In this document: in pieces, positions 15,014 to 26,248 of the stretch
Layout: each line of letters opens with the position of its first letter
Position numbering within the stretch: the first letter of the stretch is position 1
Assembly: GCA_037178975.1 (NCBI GenBank)
Contig: JASJZH010000002.1
Location: 8,793,501 to 8,857,500 of the forward strand
Length of the DNA stretch: 64,000 nt
Direction: 5' to 3'
DNA from: Oscheius tipulae
Taxonomy: Eukaryota > Nematoda > Chromadorea > Rhabditida > Rhabditidae
Notes under the pieces: model-generated
Databases searched by the model: none
Told to the model about the DNA's origin: nothing
What the model saw: only the letters and a program-made list of their open reading frames with translations
Program-made: the position numbers and the translations under genes

Positions 15014-18000
15014 TTATTGAACTTTCTCCTTCTTGAACAGAGATCCTACCTGTCTGACAAAGAATCTGAGCACCGAAATGACAATCCACAAGCCTACAAT
15101 TAGCACTAGCAAAACGGAACCAAGAATATCGAGACAATGATACTGTAGGAAGTTGAGACTCTGTGAGGCGGGTACCAAATTGTCCAACGTTTTGAACTTT
15201 GCAACAAACTCGGTCCACTTAACCAAGAGCATTTCTGCTGGAATTGGCTGACGGTTGACCATGGTGCTGAGCCTCTTCACGCTCTTGGAGTATCTGAAAC
15301 TTCTGCTACTCTTCTGATCAAATTCTTACTTTTCATCGTGAAGTACGTTGTACAGAGCGTTGTAGATGGCGTCCTCTGTGAAATTGTCCTTCTGTAGAAT
15401 CTGGGCAAAGCCGTGTTTCTCAGCCGTCTTGGAGTTTTTGAACTGGTCGCCGAACAGTCCAAGCATGATTAAAGGTACTCCAGCTCCTATGGCTTCCTGG
15501 AAAAAGGATGTGTCTCTCTGTCGTTCCGTCTCTCTGCCTCTCTGCCTCTCAAGCCTTCCAATTTAAGCTGCATTTTGCTATCGTGTATAGTGTTATCCGA
15601 TAGCGCATGGCATGGGTATTACGGGACATATTTCCAAAATGCTGACGAACCTCTACTCGGAAATCACGCGTTGAAGTTGCTGCTCTCCCCCAGCGTCTCA
15701 GCACTAAATGCGCGTACTCGAAGATGATCAGACTGGGCTGGGACCGGAGAGCATGGCAGCGAGGCCGAGTGATGAACGCAGCGGGCCCATGTAAAATTGA
15801 TCGCGATTTCGGAGCCATTTTCTATTTTTGTTTTGCTTTTTTGTCTTTTGCTTCTTTTCTTCTTTCTTCACTTTAGAAAAGCACCAAGCAGTTGTTCAAA
15901 CAACGTTTGGCGAAAACTTTTTTTGATCTATTTTGACCATTCGTCTGCTCCAAAAAAAAAAATTTCGTGTTACTATTTTGTGAGTAACTAGTTGGATTCA
16001 TTGTTTGAATATCCCTCAAAAGAAGTTTGATTAAGACTCCTTTATTTTGAAATGGTCAGCTTGCTGTGAAGAAAGACAAAGTGAAGAAAGATAGAAGTAA
16101 AGGAGCAAAAGACAAAAAAACAACGAAAATAGAAAATAGATCAATTTTGCATGGGTTCGGTGCGCTCACCACTCGGCCTCGCTGCCATGCTTCTCGAATG
16201 CAGCACAGTCCGATCACGTTCGTGCGAGCGCTATTTGTGCTGAGACGCTAGGGGGAGCAACTTCTCCGAGTAGAGGGTCGTCAGTGATTTTGGAAATATG
16301 TCCCGTAATACCCATGTCAAGACTATCGAATTACAGTGTACTCAATAGCAAAGTCCAGCTTAAGTTGGAAGGCTCCCCTTGTCAGTCTCTCTGTGTCTCT
16401 GCCTCTTTGACTCTTTTCCTCTCTGTCTCCCTTACCTGCAAGCTATTGTAACCTCCATGGGTGAAGAAGGCCTTCGTATTGTTGTGCTGCAAGAGATCCG
16501 TCTGAGGCATCCACTTGAAAAAGTGTACATTTGAGGGTAGCGGTCCGTATTCTCCCTCGTGTCTCACAACGAACTGATAGTCTGGGAATCTCTTGAAAGC
16601 TCCAACAACTGCCTTCTTCCAACTCTCTGGAGCCAGCTGGAACTGGGCCACTGAACCAAAAGAGAAAATAACCAGTCCTTTTCCCTTTTGAGCAATCGCC
16701 TCAAACTCTTTGGGTAACGGCTTGGCATCCTTCAACTTGGCGCCAATTCCTCCAATGTTGATGACTTTGGCGGGCAAGGGACGCGGCAAGCCATAGAGTT
16801 CGTTGTTGTTGATCATTGCCAGCGGACACCTCTTGGCCAGATCGGTGAGATGCGTGAAGTTGGGGTCGATAAGTTCACGGAAGTAGTCAGTCTCCAAGTT
16901 GGGTACCAGTCTGAATTGTATGTTTCCCCAGTTTTAGCCGTGAAGAGACGCTCCCAAGACGAAAGTTCAAGTTTACCACATGACAGACTCATTAAAGGCC
17001 CGAAATCATGGTTTTTAAGCCTTGCTATGGTCTGCAAAGCTGTAGCGCGCATCAAAATCTGCAACATGGCAGAACATGTAAAATTGAGCCCGAAAAGAAT
17101 TGTTTAGTTTTTGGCTGGAGCTGGAGGCCGTGTCACACTCGTATCCTCTCAGCGGTCAATTCTCTTTCTGAGTCAAGTGGATTCTGTCTCTTGTTCAAGA
17201 CATTCCACTTACTTTGGATAGAAAAGATGGATCATCAGATGTGTCTTGAGACTTTTTGCGCGCTCCCAGAAGTTCATGCTGTCATGGAGGTTCAATCCGA
17301 TCGCTGAAAATACAAAAATACCGATTAGAAGAAAAGACTAACGAGAAATGAAGCTAGGAATGATGGGAGCTCCAAGGGTCGATGACATGTACTCTTTCAA
17401 GGGCCCACTCTCCAACCAAATCCAGCTCGGGATCTTGGCCAAATGGATCAGGCCAATAGGACAAGTGTGGTAGGCGTTGGCGAAAGCCACGTCGAACTTG
17501 GACTCTTCGAGCCAGGTGAGGAACTCCTTATTTTTAAGGGTATCTGAACGAAACTATGACTCAAAAGAGTTAACTTGATACTTTTGCATGTCGTTGTGAG
17601 AATATTCATGAATCTCGTGAAAAACTGCCTATTCCTTGGGTCGTCTTCGGAAAGAGGCTGAAAGACTTTGATGAGCACCTAGGGTAAACTTACTTCGTAC
17701 ATGTAGTCGGCCCATTCCTTGTTGATTTCCTCCATGGTTTGGCCGATGTTTGCATCTACTTTCTTCACTGAAATAGGCCTTTATCGCTCTGTTTCCCTGT
17801 CTCTCTGTCTCGTTTTTTCTCTGTCCATCTGTTTCTCTGTTTCTCTGCCTCTCTGTCTCTCACTCTATCTATCTCTCTGTCTCTCTGTCGCTCTGTCTAT
17901 CCTCTCTTACCTTTAATATTACTCGGTGTCTTCAGTACAGAGATGTCTCTGTCTCTGTAAGAGGCGATGAAGACAACGGTTACGTCATGACCAGCGTCCG

Positions 18001-18617
18001 CCAGTGTTGAACCGACACGGTAGTTGAACAAAACCTGAAACCTGACTCATTTTCAGTCTCGGAACTCTTTGTGTAGTCTCCGTCCAAAGACGATCACCTG
18101 CACTTTTTTGCACCTGTCCAATTGGAGTTATACTTTGTCTCTCGTTGCGGAAAAATGACCTCCCCCCCATTCCTTCAAAATTGTACCAATGGATACGCAA
18201 GAAGCCGAGACCACACCAATTAGTCTCCAGTTGGCTCACTCTAATTAACACAGCTTTCCGCCGTTTGACTTGTTCTTGGCTGATGCAAATGTGCGGGTAA
18301 CTTTCGAACTCTAGACGCCTTTATTTTGTTCATCCATCTAATTGCGGCATTTTGAAAGACGTGGGAAGACGCGAAATATGACTAGTGACTGTAAATCCGT
18401 CAAGCGGGAGTGACTCTAACCAACAGCTGGTAGTCGCGCGACCATTCTCATGTTTATCTGCTTGCTCATCCTCTTTTCTACAAAGACAGAGATAGAGACA
18501 GAAACAGAGAGTGTTCTTCCCTTTCTGTCCTACCTGACTGTTTGAGACATCAGCTGAGAGAATAGCTATTTTATAGGCAGTTGTACTGATCACGGAGAGG
18601 AAGAGTAACAGCAGCAT
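15014..18617 (-). CDS. UDP-glycosyltransferase (UGT, GT1 family)
   Basis: UGTs conjugate small lipophilic substrates to a sugar from a UDP-sugar in the ER lumen. Nine minus-strand exons join in phase: 18534-18617, 17911-18034, 17694-17767, 17582-17657, 17343-17543, 17213-17303, 16436-16910, 15330-15496 and 15014-15293, giving 523 residues. A signal peptide (MLLLLFLSVISTTAYKIAI) is followed by a substrate domain. The UGT signature is intact: FFTHGGYNSLQEAIGAGVP, then LIMLGLFGDQFKN. A C-terminal membrane segment (VLLVLIVGLWIVISVL) ends in a basic tail, GSLFKKEKVQ. The ATG follows a TTTTTACAG acceptor. Intron 17658-17693 is taken as 36 nt using the CTTTCAG acceptor. Intron 15497-16435 contains a fold-back element. 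The stop codon overlaps an AATAAA. Substrate is unknown. Confidence 0.93.
15551..16376. mobile_element. Fold-back (long inverted repeat) element in UGT intron
   Basis: Two inverted arms of about 270-310 nt face each other. The left arm starts CCTTCCAATTTAAGCTG (15554) and the right arm ends AGTTGGAAGG (16373). They share inverted stretches such as GTATTACGGGACATATTTCCAAAA with its complement at 16278-16310. The arm interiors also match (GCATGGCAGCGAGGCCGAGTG with its complement near 16167). The AT-rich centre is 15860-16060. No transposase is encoded. It is a non-autonomous palindromic element sitting entirely inside an intron. I could not define a target-site duplication. Confidence 0.8.
17775..17905. 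repeat. TCTCTG-type simple repeat in UGT intron
   Basis: Imperfect CTGTCTCTCTGTC repeats run for about 130 nt directly next to the donor of the intron 17768-17910. It is an example of the microsatellite class spread through the window. Confidence 0.8.
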
Positions 18618-18698
18618 CCTGTCTGTAAAAAGAAGAGAACTAGGAAACAAAATCGAGAAGAACAAAAGTGCAGGTCGAGGGTGATCTTATCGTTCACT

Positions 18699-18706
18699 CT
18701 TATATA
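18699..18706 (-). promoter_or_regulatory. TATA box of UGT gene
   Basis: TATATAAG on the minus strand lies about 82-90 nt upstream of the UGT start. The space leaves room for a short outron ending at the TTTTTACAG acceptor before the ATG. Confidence 0.5.
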
Positions 18707-19176
18707 CTGCCCCTGTCAAAGACGACGAATAATACGATAAGACAGTTTCGAAAAACGCGCGTGGAGATCAGAAATTTTTACGAGGGTCCACAGAACTCGA
18801 CGAAAATCATAGATCGCCAGCCGGTTGATGTCATCCTTTCGTGAGAAGCGCGACTTTCGGTGCAGAAGGTTTTTGAAAGGTGTCTCTCGTCTCTTATCGG
18901 AGAACATAGGCTAGACGGGGTTTAGCTTTGTACCAAAGAATGATTTTAAATGGATAGAGTAACAGATAGACACGAATCAAAACTTTTGTTGTGCCTTCCC
19001 ACGTCTTTCAAAATGCCGGTTGGAACAATGGAAAATCTGCTTTTGTTAGACAGTGAACATGAGTCATTATCGCCTAAATAGCTCTGGCTCAGCTTTGAAA
19101 CAGCTACAACTATCCCACATGCAATCTTTTCCTTCTCCCCTCCTTTCATTTCCTTCCGCCCATTCTACTGTTTCAG

Positions 19177-21147
19177 ATGTCCGAAACATTTGAAACGCCT
19201 CAAACGGAGGCACAGCCAATCAGAGAAGAGGATCCATACTGTCTGAAGGAGTACGCATGTGATTTGGTCCCTCTAGACGGCGGCGACGCCCCGATCCAGA
19301 AGACGGTGGAACCTGAGGCCTATCACGATAACAGGTGTGGTTTCTGGCTAGCTGTATCTGAAAAAACTTTAGAATCTATGTGAGCAACATCCCGTTCACC
19401 TTCTCCGACGAGGATCTCGCCAAGCTCTTCAGCAGATTCGGCCACGTCAAGTCGGCCATGATCGTGTGCAACGAGCGCGGATCCAAGGGTTTCGGCTTTG
19501 TCACGATGAACTCCGTCGACAGCTGTGAACGTGCTCGCGCGAATCTGCACGGAACGCGCATTTTAGGAAGATCTATTGAGGTTGGTTGCTTGGTTTTCGA
19601 CTATTTTTTGTCTCGTGATTGGGTGATGCCATTTCAAAGTTACACGTGACCCGAGCCAGTCCTATATGTCAAAAATATCCAGGTCTGACATATTTCCGTT
19701 TCGTGCAGATTCGCGCAGGCCACTAAGCACCACATAACCAGGCCTGGCTGCCAGATTCATGCCGCCTGTTTTATAGGTATGCCCGCTGGTTATTGTCCCG
19801 TTTCCATAGAAGAACGGGTGATCAATCCGGATCCCTGCCTAGCGTCTGTTTCAAGTGTTTTGAGACAGCAAATCAGTTTTTCCCTGCTCGCCGGCCTGGA
19901 GAATTCAAAGGACTGTCCGATGGAAAAAAAGGTCCTGGCACGAATCGCAAAGAGAAGTTCACTGTCCAATGTTTTAAAATCACGGCGAGCTGTGTCTTCA
20001 AAAATCGGATGAATGGTGGCGAAGGCACAGTATACTGGCACTGTTAGTCATTTCGAGCGGCTTGTAGTAATCCCGACGCTATCAAATGGAAGGGATTTGG
20101 ATTGCGGGCTTGTAACAGCTGAAAATAGACTATGTCCTCACTGTCCGTCTTCAGGTGAGAAAGGCGACGCCGCTCTTGAAGCCTTCAAGACTGAGTCATA
20201 AGCAGTTTTCCCTTTCCAAGTCTTCTCCTCGCCGACTTGCCCAGACTGCCAGAATGACGATTTCGCGCAGCAAGAAGGCCGTCCAACAGCTGCAAGCTGC
20301 CCAGATCGGTGTCAGCCCGAATGTCATGTCAATGGGCACTATGCTTCCGACTCTTGCCAGCCAGTGCATGAACCCGATGACGGCTTCTATTCCCCAGCAG
20401 TCTTCTATGAATCTTTTCCTGAACGAGAATCCTGTTCTCTTGCAAAGTTCGACCTGTTTTCTGGCTCCTACCACAAAAAATTTTCAGGTCTTCTGTCGTC
20501 GTACGCGTTGGCCGCCCAGACAGCCTTCATCACCCCGACCTCGATCTTTCTGGGTCCGAATCCCTTCATACTACCTGGAGCTCCACTGAGCCAGCCACAG
20601 CCCAGTCTTGCCTACAGCATGGCCACTCTTCCGCAGCAGAACTTTAGTAAGCCGGTTTTTTGTCAGAGATCTAAAAATCAACTTTTTAGTGTCAGAGAGC
20701 AGTTTTCTCATGTGCAGAGCGCAGCAGTCTGTCTATTACCACGATCCGACTCAAACTGTTAGTCACATCTTCTGGCAATGCAAAAATTTGCCAATTTAAG
20801 TTGTTCCATGGACACGGAGGCTCTCTGAACAATTCGATGGTGAACGGCACGCTTCTGAGCACCTTGATGAACGACCCCATACATAGAATGCAGGACAATC
20901 TCGTCAACCTGCTGAGTCTAAACGGCACAATCGACAAGTCGAAACTCGTGGAACTTCAAGGTATAAGGCTTGCAGTCCTGTCAAATGGATATCCCCATTT
21001 TCAGCGAACTCGTCTCCGCCCACCTTTGACGGCGGCAACAGCATGGCGGAGCTGGACGACTCGGAAAGGAAACGTCGAGCCGATGTGTTTCCGGAAGCGC
21101 CCAGAATCGACAGCCACGGATCGACTCACAAGAGATTCCCGCTCTGA
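19177..21147 (+). CDS. RBFOX-type single-RRM RNA-binding protein
   Basis: RBFOX proteins bind UGCAUG-type RNA and control splicing or translation. Exons are 19177-19334, 19373-19580, 20155-20446, 20488-20646, 20720-20757, 20801-20960 and 21005-21147, giving 385 residues. The RRM spans about residues 53-123. It has RNP2 IYVSNIPFTF and RNP1 SKGFGFVTM, and the RBFOX-specific NERGSKGFGFVT run. The canonical family sequence after the RRM (VNNATARV) is replaced by VRKATPLL. The rest is Met/Ser/Gln-rich without further domains. The ATG follows the acceptor TTTCAG with no gap, strong evidence for trans-splicing. A short N terminus and a divergent RRM recall maternal SPN-4 more than FOX-1/ASD-1, but I cannot prove which member it is. 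Exon 5 (38 nt) is the least certain. Confidence 0.88.
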
Positions 21148-21636
21148 AAAATTCTACCCTCATATGTGTACTATACTTGCACCCGTCTACGCAAACTTAT
21201 TGCAGATCAGATCTCTCGCTCCAACCCCTGGAGTTATTTTGGAGCCACATTGTAAAGTTAAAATGAATCCGGCCTAAAACTGTCTCTGTCTCCCTCTCTC
21301 TTAAGTCATATTGGAAAGTTATGATGTTGCTTTATAAATCCTTATGCATTTCGGGGTCTGCTTGTTCTCTAGCGTTCCAGAAGTCGTCTGTTTGCGCCTG
21401 CGCACTCTCTTCAATCCTCCCGAGCCCAAGTTTCGCGACTTCGCATGCTAATTAGCGCTAATTTTTTGACCACGATTCTCACAAATTTCCTTACAACTTG
21501 CCCCGCGCTGAACCTCAAGCAGGAGGCATAGTCTACTGTTTGCACTACTGCTCATCTCGCCTTCCCTGCTCGTTCTACTCTCATTTTTTTATAGGGGATA
21601 TCACAAAGCGAAAACTTTCAGATCTTCTCGCAGAAA

Positions 21637-24600
21637 ATGCAATTGGATTCGCGGCGAGCGACGTCAATCCGCCGTCGCTCGCCAGTTAGAGGTGTGTTTC
21701 TGGCATTTACCCAAGACGGTTTGAGTCTATAACCCAAACTTGGGAGCCATCGGGGCTAGAATTATGGTGTTATCTGACAGACAGTCGACTGATTGTTGAC
21801 AATGGCTGGCATGTCGAGAAGGCTTTGTGGACAGTATGACAGAGATAAAGTAATGTTGTGATAACTATGAAAATGACATAACCCCTATTCCTTGATCTCT
21901 GCTTGTTTTCTGTCTCTATGTCTTTGTGTTTCTCTGTGGAAGTCTCTTATCAAAAACTCTTTCTACAAACTTATCTCTTGACAAGTCCAACACGGGCTTG
22001 AACGGAGTGAGAATATTATTACCACAGTAGAAGCTCAGTAATTCAGATGACTGCCGATATTTTCCTTTAGGTAGTCACAGACCAAGAAACTACCCCTTTG
22101 CCACCGACTACACGGCATCTACTCCGCTTCGAGACCCTCGAGAGATCATCTACCGTACTCCGAACAAGAAGCAGCTGATCAGGATCTGTCATGGCTCCCC
22201 TCAGGAAGGTGAGACTGAGATTAGCCAAGAAGTGAGCGGTTTGACGCGGATTACCGTGAGGGGCAGTCGCGCGCCGGAGGCCTTCGAGTGTCCGTAGGCA
22301 CGCCGCTGTTTGCACTCGGTTTCTCCCTCATTCGCACCGCGCCATGCCGCCTCCCGAGTCAGGTAGGAGTTCTAGAGTTTTGGGAGGAGTGTTCCGGGGT
22401 TCGTATCCGAAAGTTAGCTACTTTTCGCCTTTCAGCTACTTCCAATTTATTTTTTAGAAAACATGATTTTTCAGGCTTGCAAGGCTGTAGCCCGTATCAA
22501 AATCTATATTTTTCATCTCAGAAGTTCACTCCTTGAACCCGAAAAAGTTATTTAGTTTTTGGCTTGGTGGAGCGCATGTGTTGCGTCCCCGTACTATCTC
22601 GCGCCGGTTCTTTCCCTACAGGCCACGTCAAAAAACTAGAATCGCAAAATTGCGTTCCGAATGCATTTTTTTCCGTTTTTCGATGCATTTGACTCATTTT
22701 ACCACGTTGAAAGTCTGTTTAATCGATTCAGCGTAACAATCTACCCTAGAAAAGTATGTTTAGACATCAATGTTTGCTGAAAAATTGAAACTATTGGGAC
22801 GAAGACTGCTCGTGCTGTTTTCAATTTTTTCTTCTCTTTTGACGAACTACACGTTATTAGGGTAAACTTTCGTGCTGCATCGATTAAACACACTTACGAG
22901 CCGAAAAAATGTGCCAAACACAAAAAAATGCTATATTGGTGCGATACGCAATTTTACACCAAATCGAACCGTGGTGCCTCCTTTACTACTACCAAACTGT
23001 TATAAGTCGCAAGCCTTGATCGGGGTTGAAGGAGCGTAGTGAATTAGGCTACGAATGGTTTTTGGCTGAAAAATGGAGTAGAGTAAAGTGGACAGAGTGG
23101 ATCATTCTGTTCCTAAGTTTGTCCCGTGCTGTCTCTTAAAATTCTCTTCAATGCCAATCTCTAGTCGACACTGTTTCATGCCAGCTGCTGCCGTGTTTCA
23201 GTGCCCGCTAATCCAGCTCATTTTCTGTGTACCTAAGTCGTCGAGGGTGGAAGCCCACCGGCTGAGCAGTTTTTTCCTCCACTCTCTCTCCCCAAAGCAA
23301 TAGACAGGAAGATCCCCCTTCAGCAGAGAGAGGTGGAAACAAGCTCTTGAGTAGAGAACAGTAAAAACTGTCGAAACAAAAGCGGGAAGTGGAGCGTTTG
23401 ACAGGGGCTGTCAGTCGCCGAGAAAGGGCCGAGTGAGAGACCGTTCGCAGCTGCTGGGACAACCCTAACCGAGCCCGCTGTAGTTCTTAAATTAGACTTG
23501 ACCGATTTCCTCTTTTCCTGTAGTTGACATTTATGTAAGTTCAGTTATTTTTCGGATCGCAGCGCAAAGCTTCCACGATTGGCTCAGTCGGTTAGCGCTC
23601 CGATTACAAAGCAAAGCTGAGCGGGTTCGGTCCTCACACATGACAAAAGTTTTTGTTTTCTTCTAAAATTCCGGGAGTATATAGTCTATTTCCAACGTCC
23701 AGCGGCACCTGAATTTGAACGCTGACGGCACAGTATTTGCGCGCGAACAAAAAATTCCAAAACTTTGAATTTTCTTCATTTTCCGCATACTTTTTACAAA
23801 TTCTGACTGTGTAACCGAATTCTAGACATACATAAACCTACTTGACAACAAATTTAGGGGAAATATCTAAGAAAAGCGTTGAAAATGGCCAAAATATGTG
23901 TGCAGAGCCCCATTTTCGGCTTCCACGCTTTTTTAGGCGTTTTTCTGGCAGATTTTTCTACAAAATGGGTGTCAAGTAGATATTCTTAGGCCCCGAATCC
24001 AATGCCAATGTTAAAACAACGAAAAAATAGCTGTAAACACTCAAAAATAGCGAATCTGAGCCCGGGGTACTGTAATTTCCTCGCAAGACCTTTCGCATTC
24101 TACCTTTAAAGAATTCGTAAGTGCCGCTGGAGGTTGGAAATAGACTATATATATAAGAGACGTCTTAGTCTCTACTGACAACGGTTGGCCAGCTTCTCGT
24201 CTGGCTGGTCGCGTCCACGACGGAGCTACCCACTCCTTGAGAAGCTACTGGCAACAGAACGTGGCTCGTGACGAGCGAATGAGAGTATGGATGTTATCTT
24301 TTCTATCCGAACATTACTTTCAGCAAGAGTCAGCTTTGAGAGCTCGTCCGGGCCCCTATGGTTTCCCTAGATGGCGGTCGAGTGACGCGCTGTCCGCCTC
24401 GCTGGTAGCTTCAAACCCTGTAGAGATACCGAAGGATAGTAGAATTCCGGACCAGAGGATCGCGAAGATGAAGGAGACTGATAGGGAGGCAGTTCAGATG
24501 AGGGTGAGTCGAGAGAGAGAGAGAGAGAGAGCTGTTTTCAGCAACAGATACAAGCTTCTGTCGAACCACCGAAGAAGCTGTCCAAGGGGAAGAGTCTCGA

Positions 24601-26187
24601 TTCTCTCGTGTTCATTCCAGACCAGCCAACTTGGTGAGTCGAACCACCTATCTGAACAAAAGGATCCTGTTCAGGTACAGCCGAGAGAAGATCCGGGAAA
24701 GTGTCAGTCGAGAGTCTATCGCGAATATTGCCGCGGCTCGACAGAGATTCGAGAATGGTAGTAGTCTGAACCCTCCACCACCTCCGCCGGAAAGAAGTAG
24801 TAGTACCTCGGCAGTGCCGCCTCCTCCTCTCCCGCCAAAAAGCGAGGAAGTTCAAATTTTGCAAAGAATGCACAAGGAAGATAGCTATGACAGGGAGTAC
24901 AACTCTCCCTCGGTAACCAGCTACTCAACCGCCCCGTATAATGGCATGGAGTGGGGAGGAGTCAATGGTAAGTAAAGAGACAGAAAGACAAAGATGGCTC
25001 TTTTCAGGTTACTTCCCACGAGAGCCTGCCTTCAGCTACGAGCAACAGCTACTTCTCCTCTACATCAAACAGAACCCCGGTCTGGTAGAAACACTGGGTC
25101 TCCAGATCCCAGACTCTATTCGTCAAGGCATAGACGAGATCGTCTGGAGAAGAGTAGAACTCCGTGCTATCGATGAAGAGCCCAATTCCTATACACCACA
25201 GGTAGTCTCAATGATGGCATAGTTCACCCAGTTCCAGTCTTTCTCTCCATCACAAAAGGCCGGCCGATATGTGAAGAAACCAGTCAGTGGTGGAGCTCCT
25301 CAGAGATACAAGAGAGGCCCGGGAGAGTCACTGATTGCTGCCGAAATTAGAGCTGCGAAGGAGAGAGAAGAAGAGTTGAAGAGGAGCAGAAGTGAACTAG
25401 GACTTCCTACTCTAGAGGTAGAGTCAATTGTACAGAAGGACAGAGACATTCGCCTAATTTTCGATTTGTCTGTTACCAATTTTAAGCGTGCATGAAGATC
25501 AGATTCGGGAACAGCGCTTTTGAAAACCCCCAGACATTGAAAAACAAAAAAGTTTTGTCTCTACGGAAATCGAACCACCAACTCTCGGCGGCATTTGGAC
25601 TTTAAACGAAAGCGTTAACCACTTTTGGCCACGGTGTACGACGCACTCGTACCGTCTTGGCAAAATCTGCGCAAGTTAGATCGAATGGTTAGCGCTCTCG
25701 TCTTTCGATGGCGCTGAACACGGTCGTGGTCTTAGTTTTTCACAAAAAGCTGGGACTTTGAGGAGAGAATGAGATAGAGAGACAAACTGTTCAGGATACC
25801 ATGGACCTTTGGCGCAGTGGACAACGCGTCAACATCAGTGTGAACGGGATGCGTTCAGCTCTCAGCTACGATCAGCTCCATGACCAGGTTTGTTTGAACC
25901 TAATTGTCTGATATGGAATTCTTCAGAACGGTCTAGGAGACCCTCTCCAGAAGACCTCGTCTATTGGAGAATTGACGAGGGAACAGTACTACGAACGAGA
26001 CGACAGGTACAATCATAAAGCAACATTATAGAGGGATTTTTAGAGCGACTCGACCAGCCAGTTATAAGCTCCAGAACACGGACGACCAAGATGTAGTGAG
26101 TTTAAACTGTGAATCATTTTCAACAATATTCAGATGTACTACGGCCCAGCCGGCAGTAGACGACTTGGAACGGCGCGAATCCAATAA
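21637..26187 (+). CDS. AKAP2_C/MISP-like scaffold protein
   Basis: Twelve exons join in phase: 21637-21691, 22071-22208, 24193-24284, 24324-24503, 24542-24633, 24675-24967, 25008-25201, 25238-25417, 25795-25887, 25927-26006, 26044-26095 and 26134-26187, giving 500 residues. The protein is polar and largely disordered, with proline runs (NPPPPPPERSS, PPPPLPPK). Its best landmark is GESLIAAEIRAAKEREEELK, which resembles the E-x-EI-R-x-A-x-EREEELR motif of the AKAP2 C-terminal/MISP actin- and PKA-scaffold family. The ATG follows a TTCTCGCAG acceptor. Intron 2 contains a MITE and a tRNA-like unit, and intron 8 a composite SINE. TAA overlaps AATAAA. The family link is by motif only; the exon 2-3 junction is the weakest. 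Confidence 0.75.
22380..22640. repeat. Dispersed repeat family R3 (copy in AKAP2-like intron 2)
   Basis: A B-box-like GGGTTCGTATCC at about 22398 is followed by a block that recurs at 17005-17120 and more weakly at 55840-55960. Shared words are GGCTGTAGCCCGTATCAAAATCT versus GCTGTAGCGCGCATCAAAATCT, and GTTATTTAGTTTTTGGCT versus ATTGTTTAGTTTTTGGCT. It looks like another tRNA-derived SINE family, distinct from the inverted dimer. Confidence 0.5.
23578..23645 (+). repeat. tRNA-like unit, plus strand
   Basis: TTGGCTCAGTCGGTTAGCGC (A-box) and GCGGGTTCGGTCCTC (B-box) lie 40 nt apart. The acceptor stem does not pair, so it is a SINE head and not a tRNA gene. The same A-box flank (TTAGCGCTCCGA) recurs at 57926, also next to the MITE end. 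Confidence 0.55.
23678..24151. mobile_element. TA-inserting MITE, copy 1
   Basis: The ends TAGTCTATTTCCAAC and GTTGGAAATAGACTA form terminal inverted repeats that continue inward to GCGGCAC/GTGCCGC. TA flanks both sides, as expected for Tc1/mariner-type insertion. It is about 470 nt with no coding capacity. It sits in intron 2 of the AKAP2-like gene, about 40 nt before an exon. It is nearly identical to 53538-54012. Confidence 0.88.
24508..24531. repeat. (GA)n run in a 38-nt intron
   Basis: Most of the 38-nt intron between exons 4 and 5 of the AKAP2-like gene is a GA repeat. A microsatellite thus occupies a minimal-size intron. Confidence 0.7.
25478..25790. mobile_element. Composite inverted tRNA-SINE, copy 3 (in AKAP2-like intron 8)
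   Basis: The left flank (TTTTAAGCGTGCATGAAGATCAG) and the minus-strand tRNA-like unit (B-box complement GAAATCGAACC) are present. The plus-strand unit is truncated after TTAGCGCTCTCGTCTTTCGATG: its B-box half is deleted and it runs straight into the tail GGCGCTGAACACGGTCGTGG. The copy ends in GAGATAGAGAGACA simple sequence. Confidence 0.75.
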
Positions 26188-26189
26188 AA
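26184..26189 (+). terminator. Poly(A) signal overlapping the stop codon
   Basis: CAA TAA AAA: the AATAAA hexamer contains the TAA stop of the AKAP2-like gene. The 3'UTR would be only about 10-25 nt if this signal is used. Confidence 0.6.
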
Positions 26190-26248
26190 AGTTCCTCTTT
26201 TTGAACATTGACAAAGTAATTAAAAATACATGAACCCGTATTTCGTGT

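Noticed and set aside
17679-17693. A 15-nt GT..AG intron in the UGT gene (GTAAGTTTACCCTAG)
   Set aside because: Removing only 15 nt restores the frame, but using the better CTTTCAG acceptor at 17658 also keeps phase and gives a 36-nt intron, a size seen elsewhere in the window.
25202-25222. A 21-nt intron in the AKAP2-like gene
   Set aside because: The same region offers a 36-nt intron ending in GTTCCAG at 25237, in phase and with a stronger acceptor.
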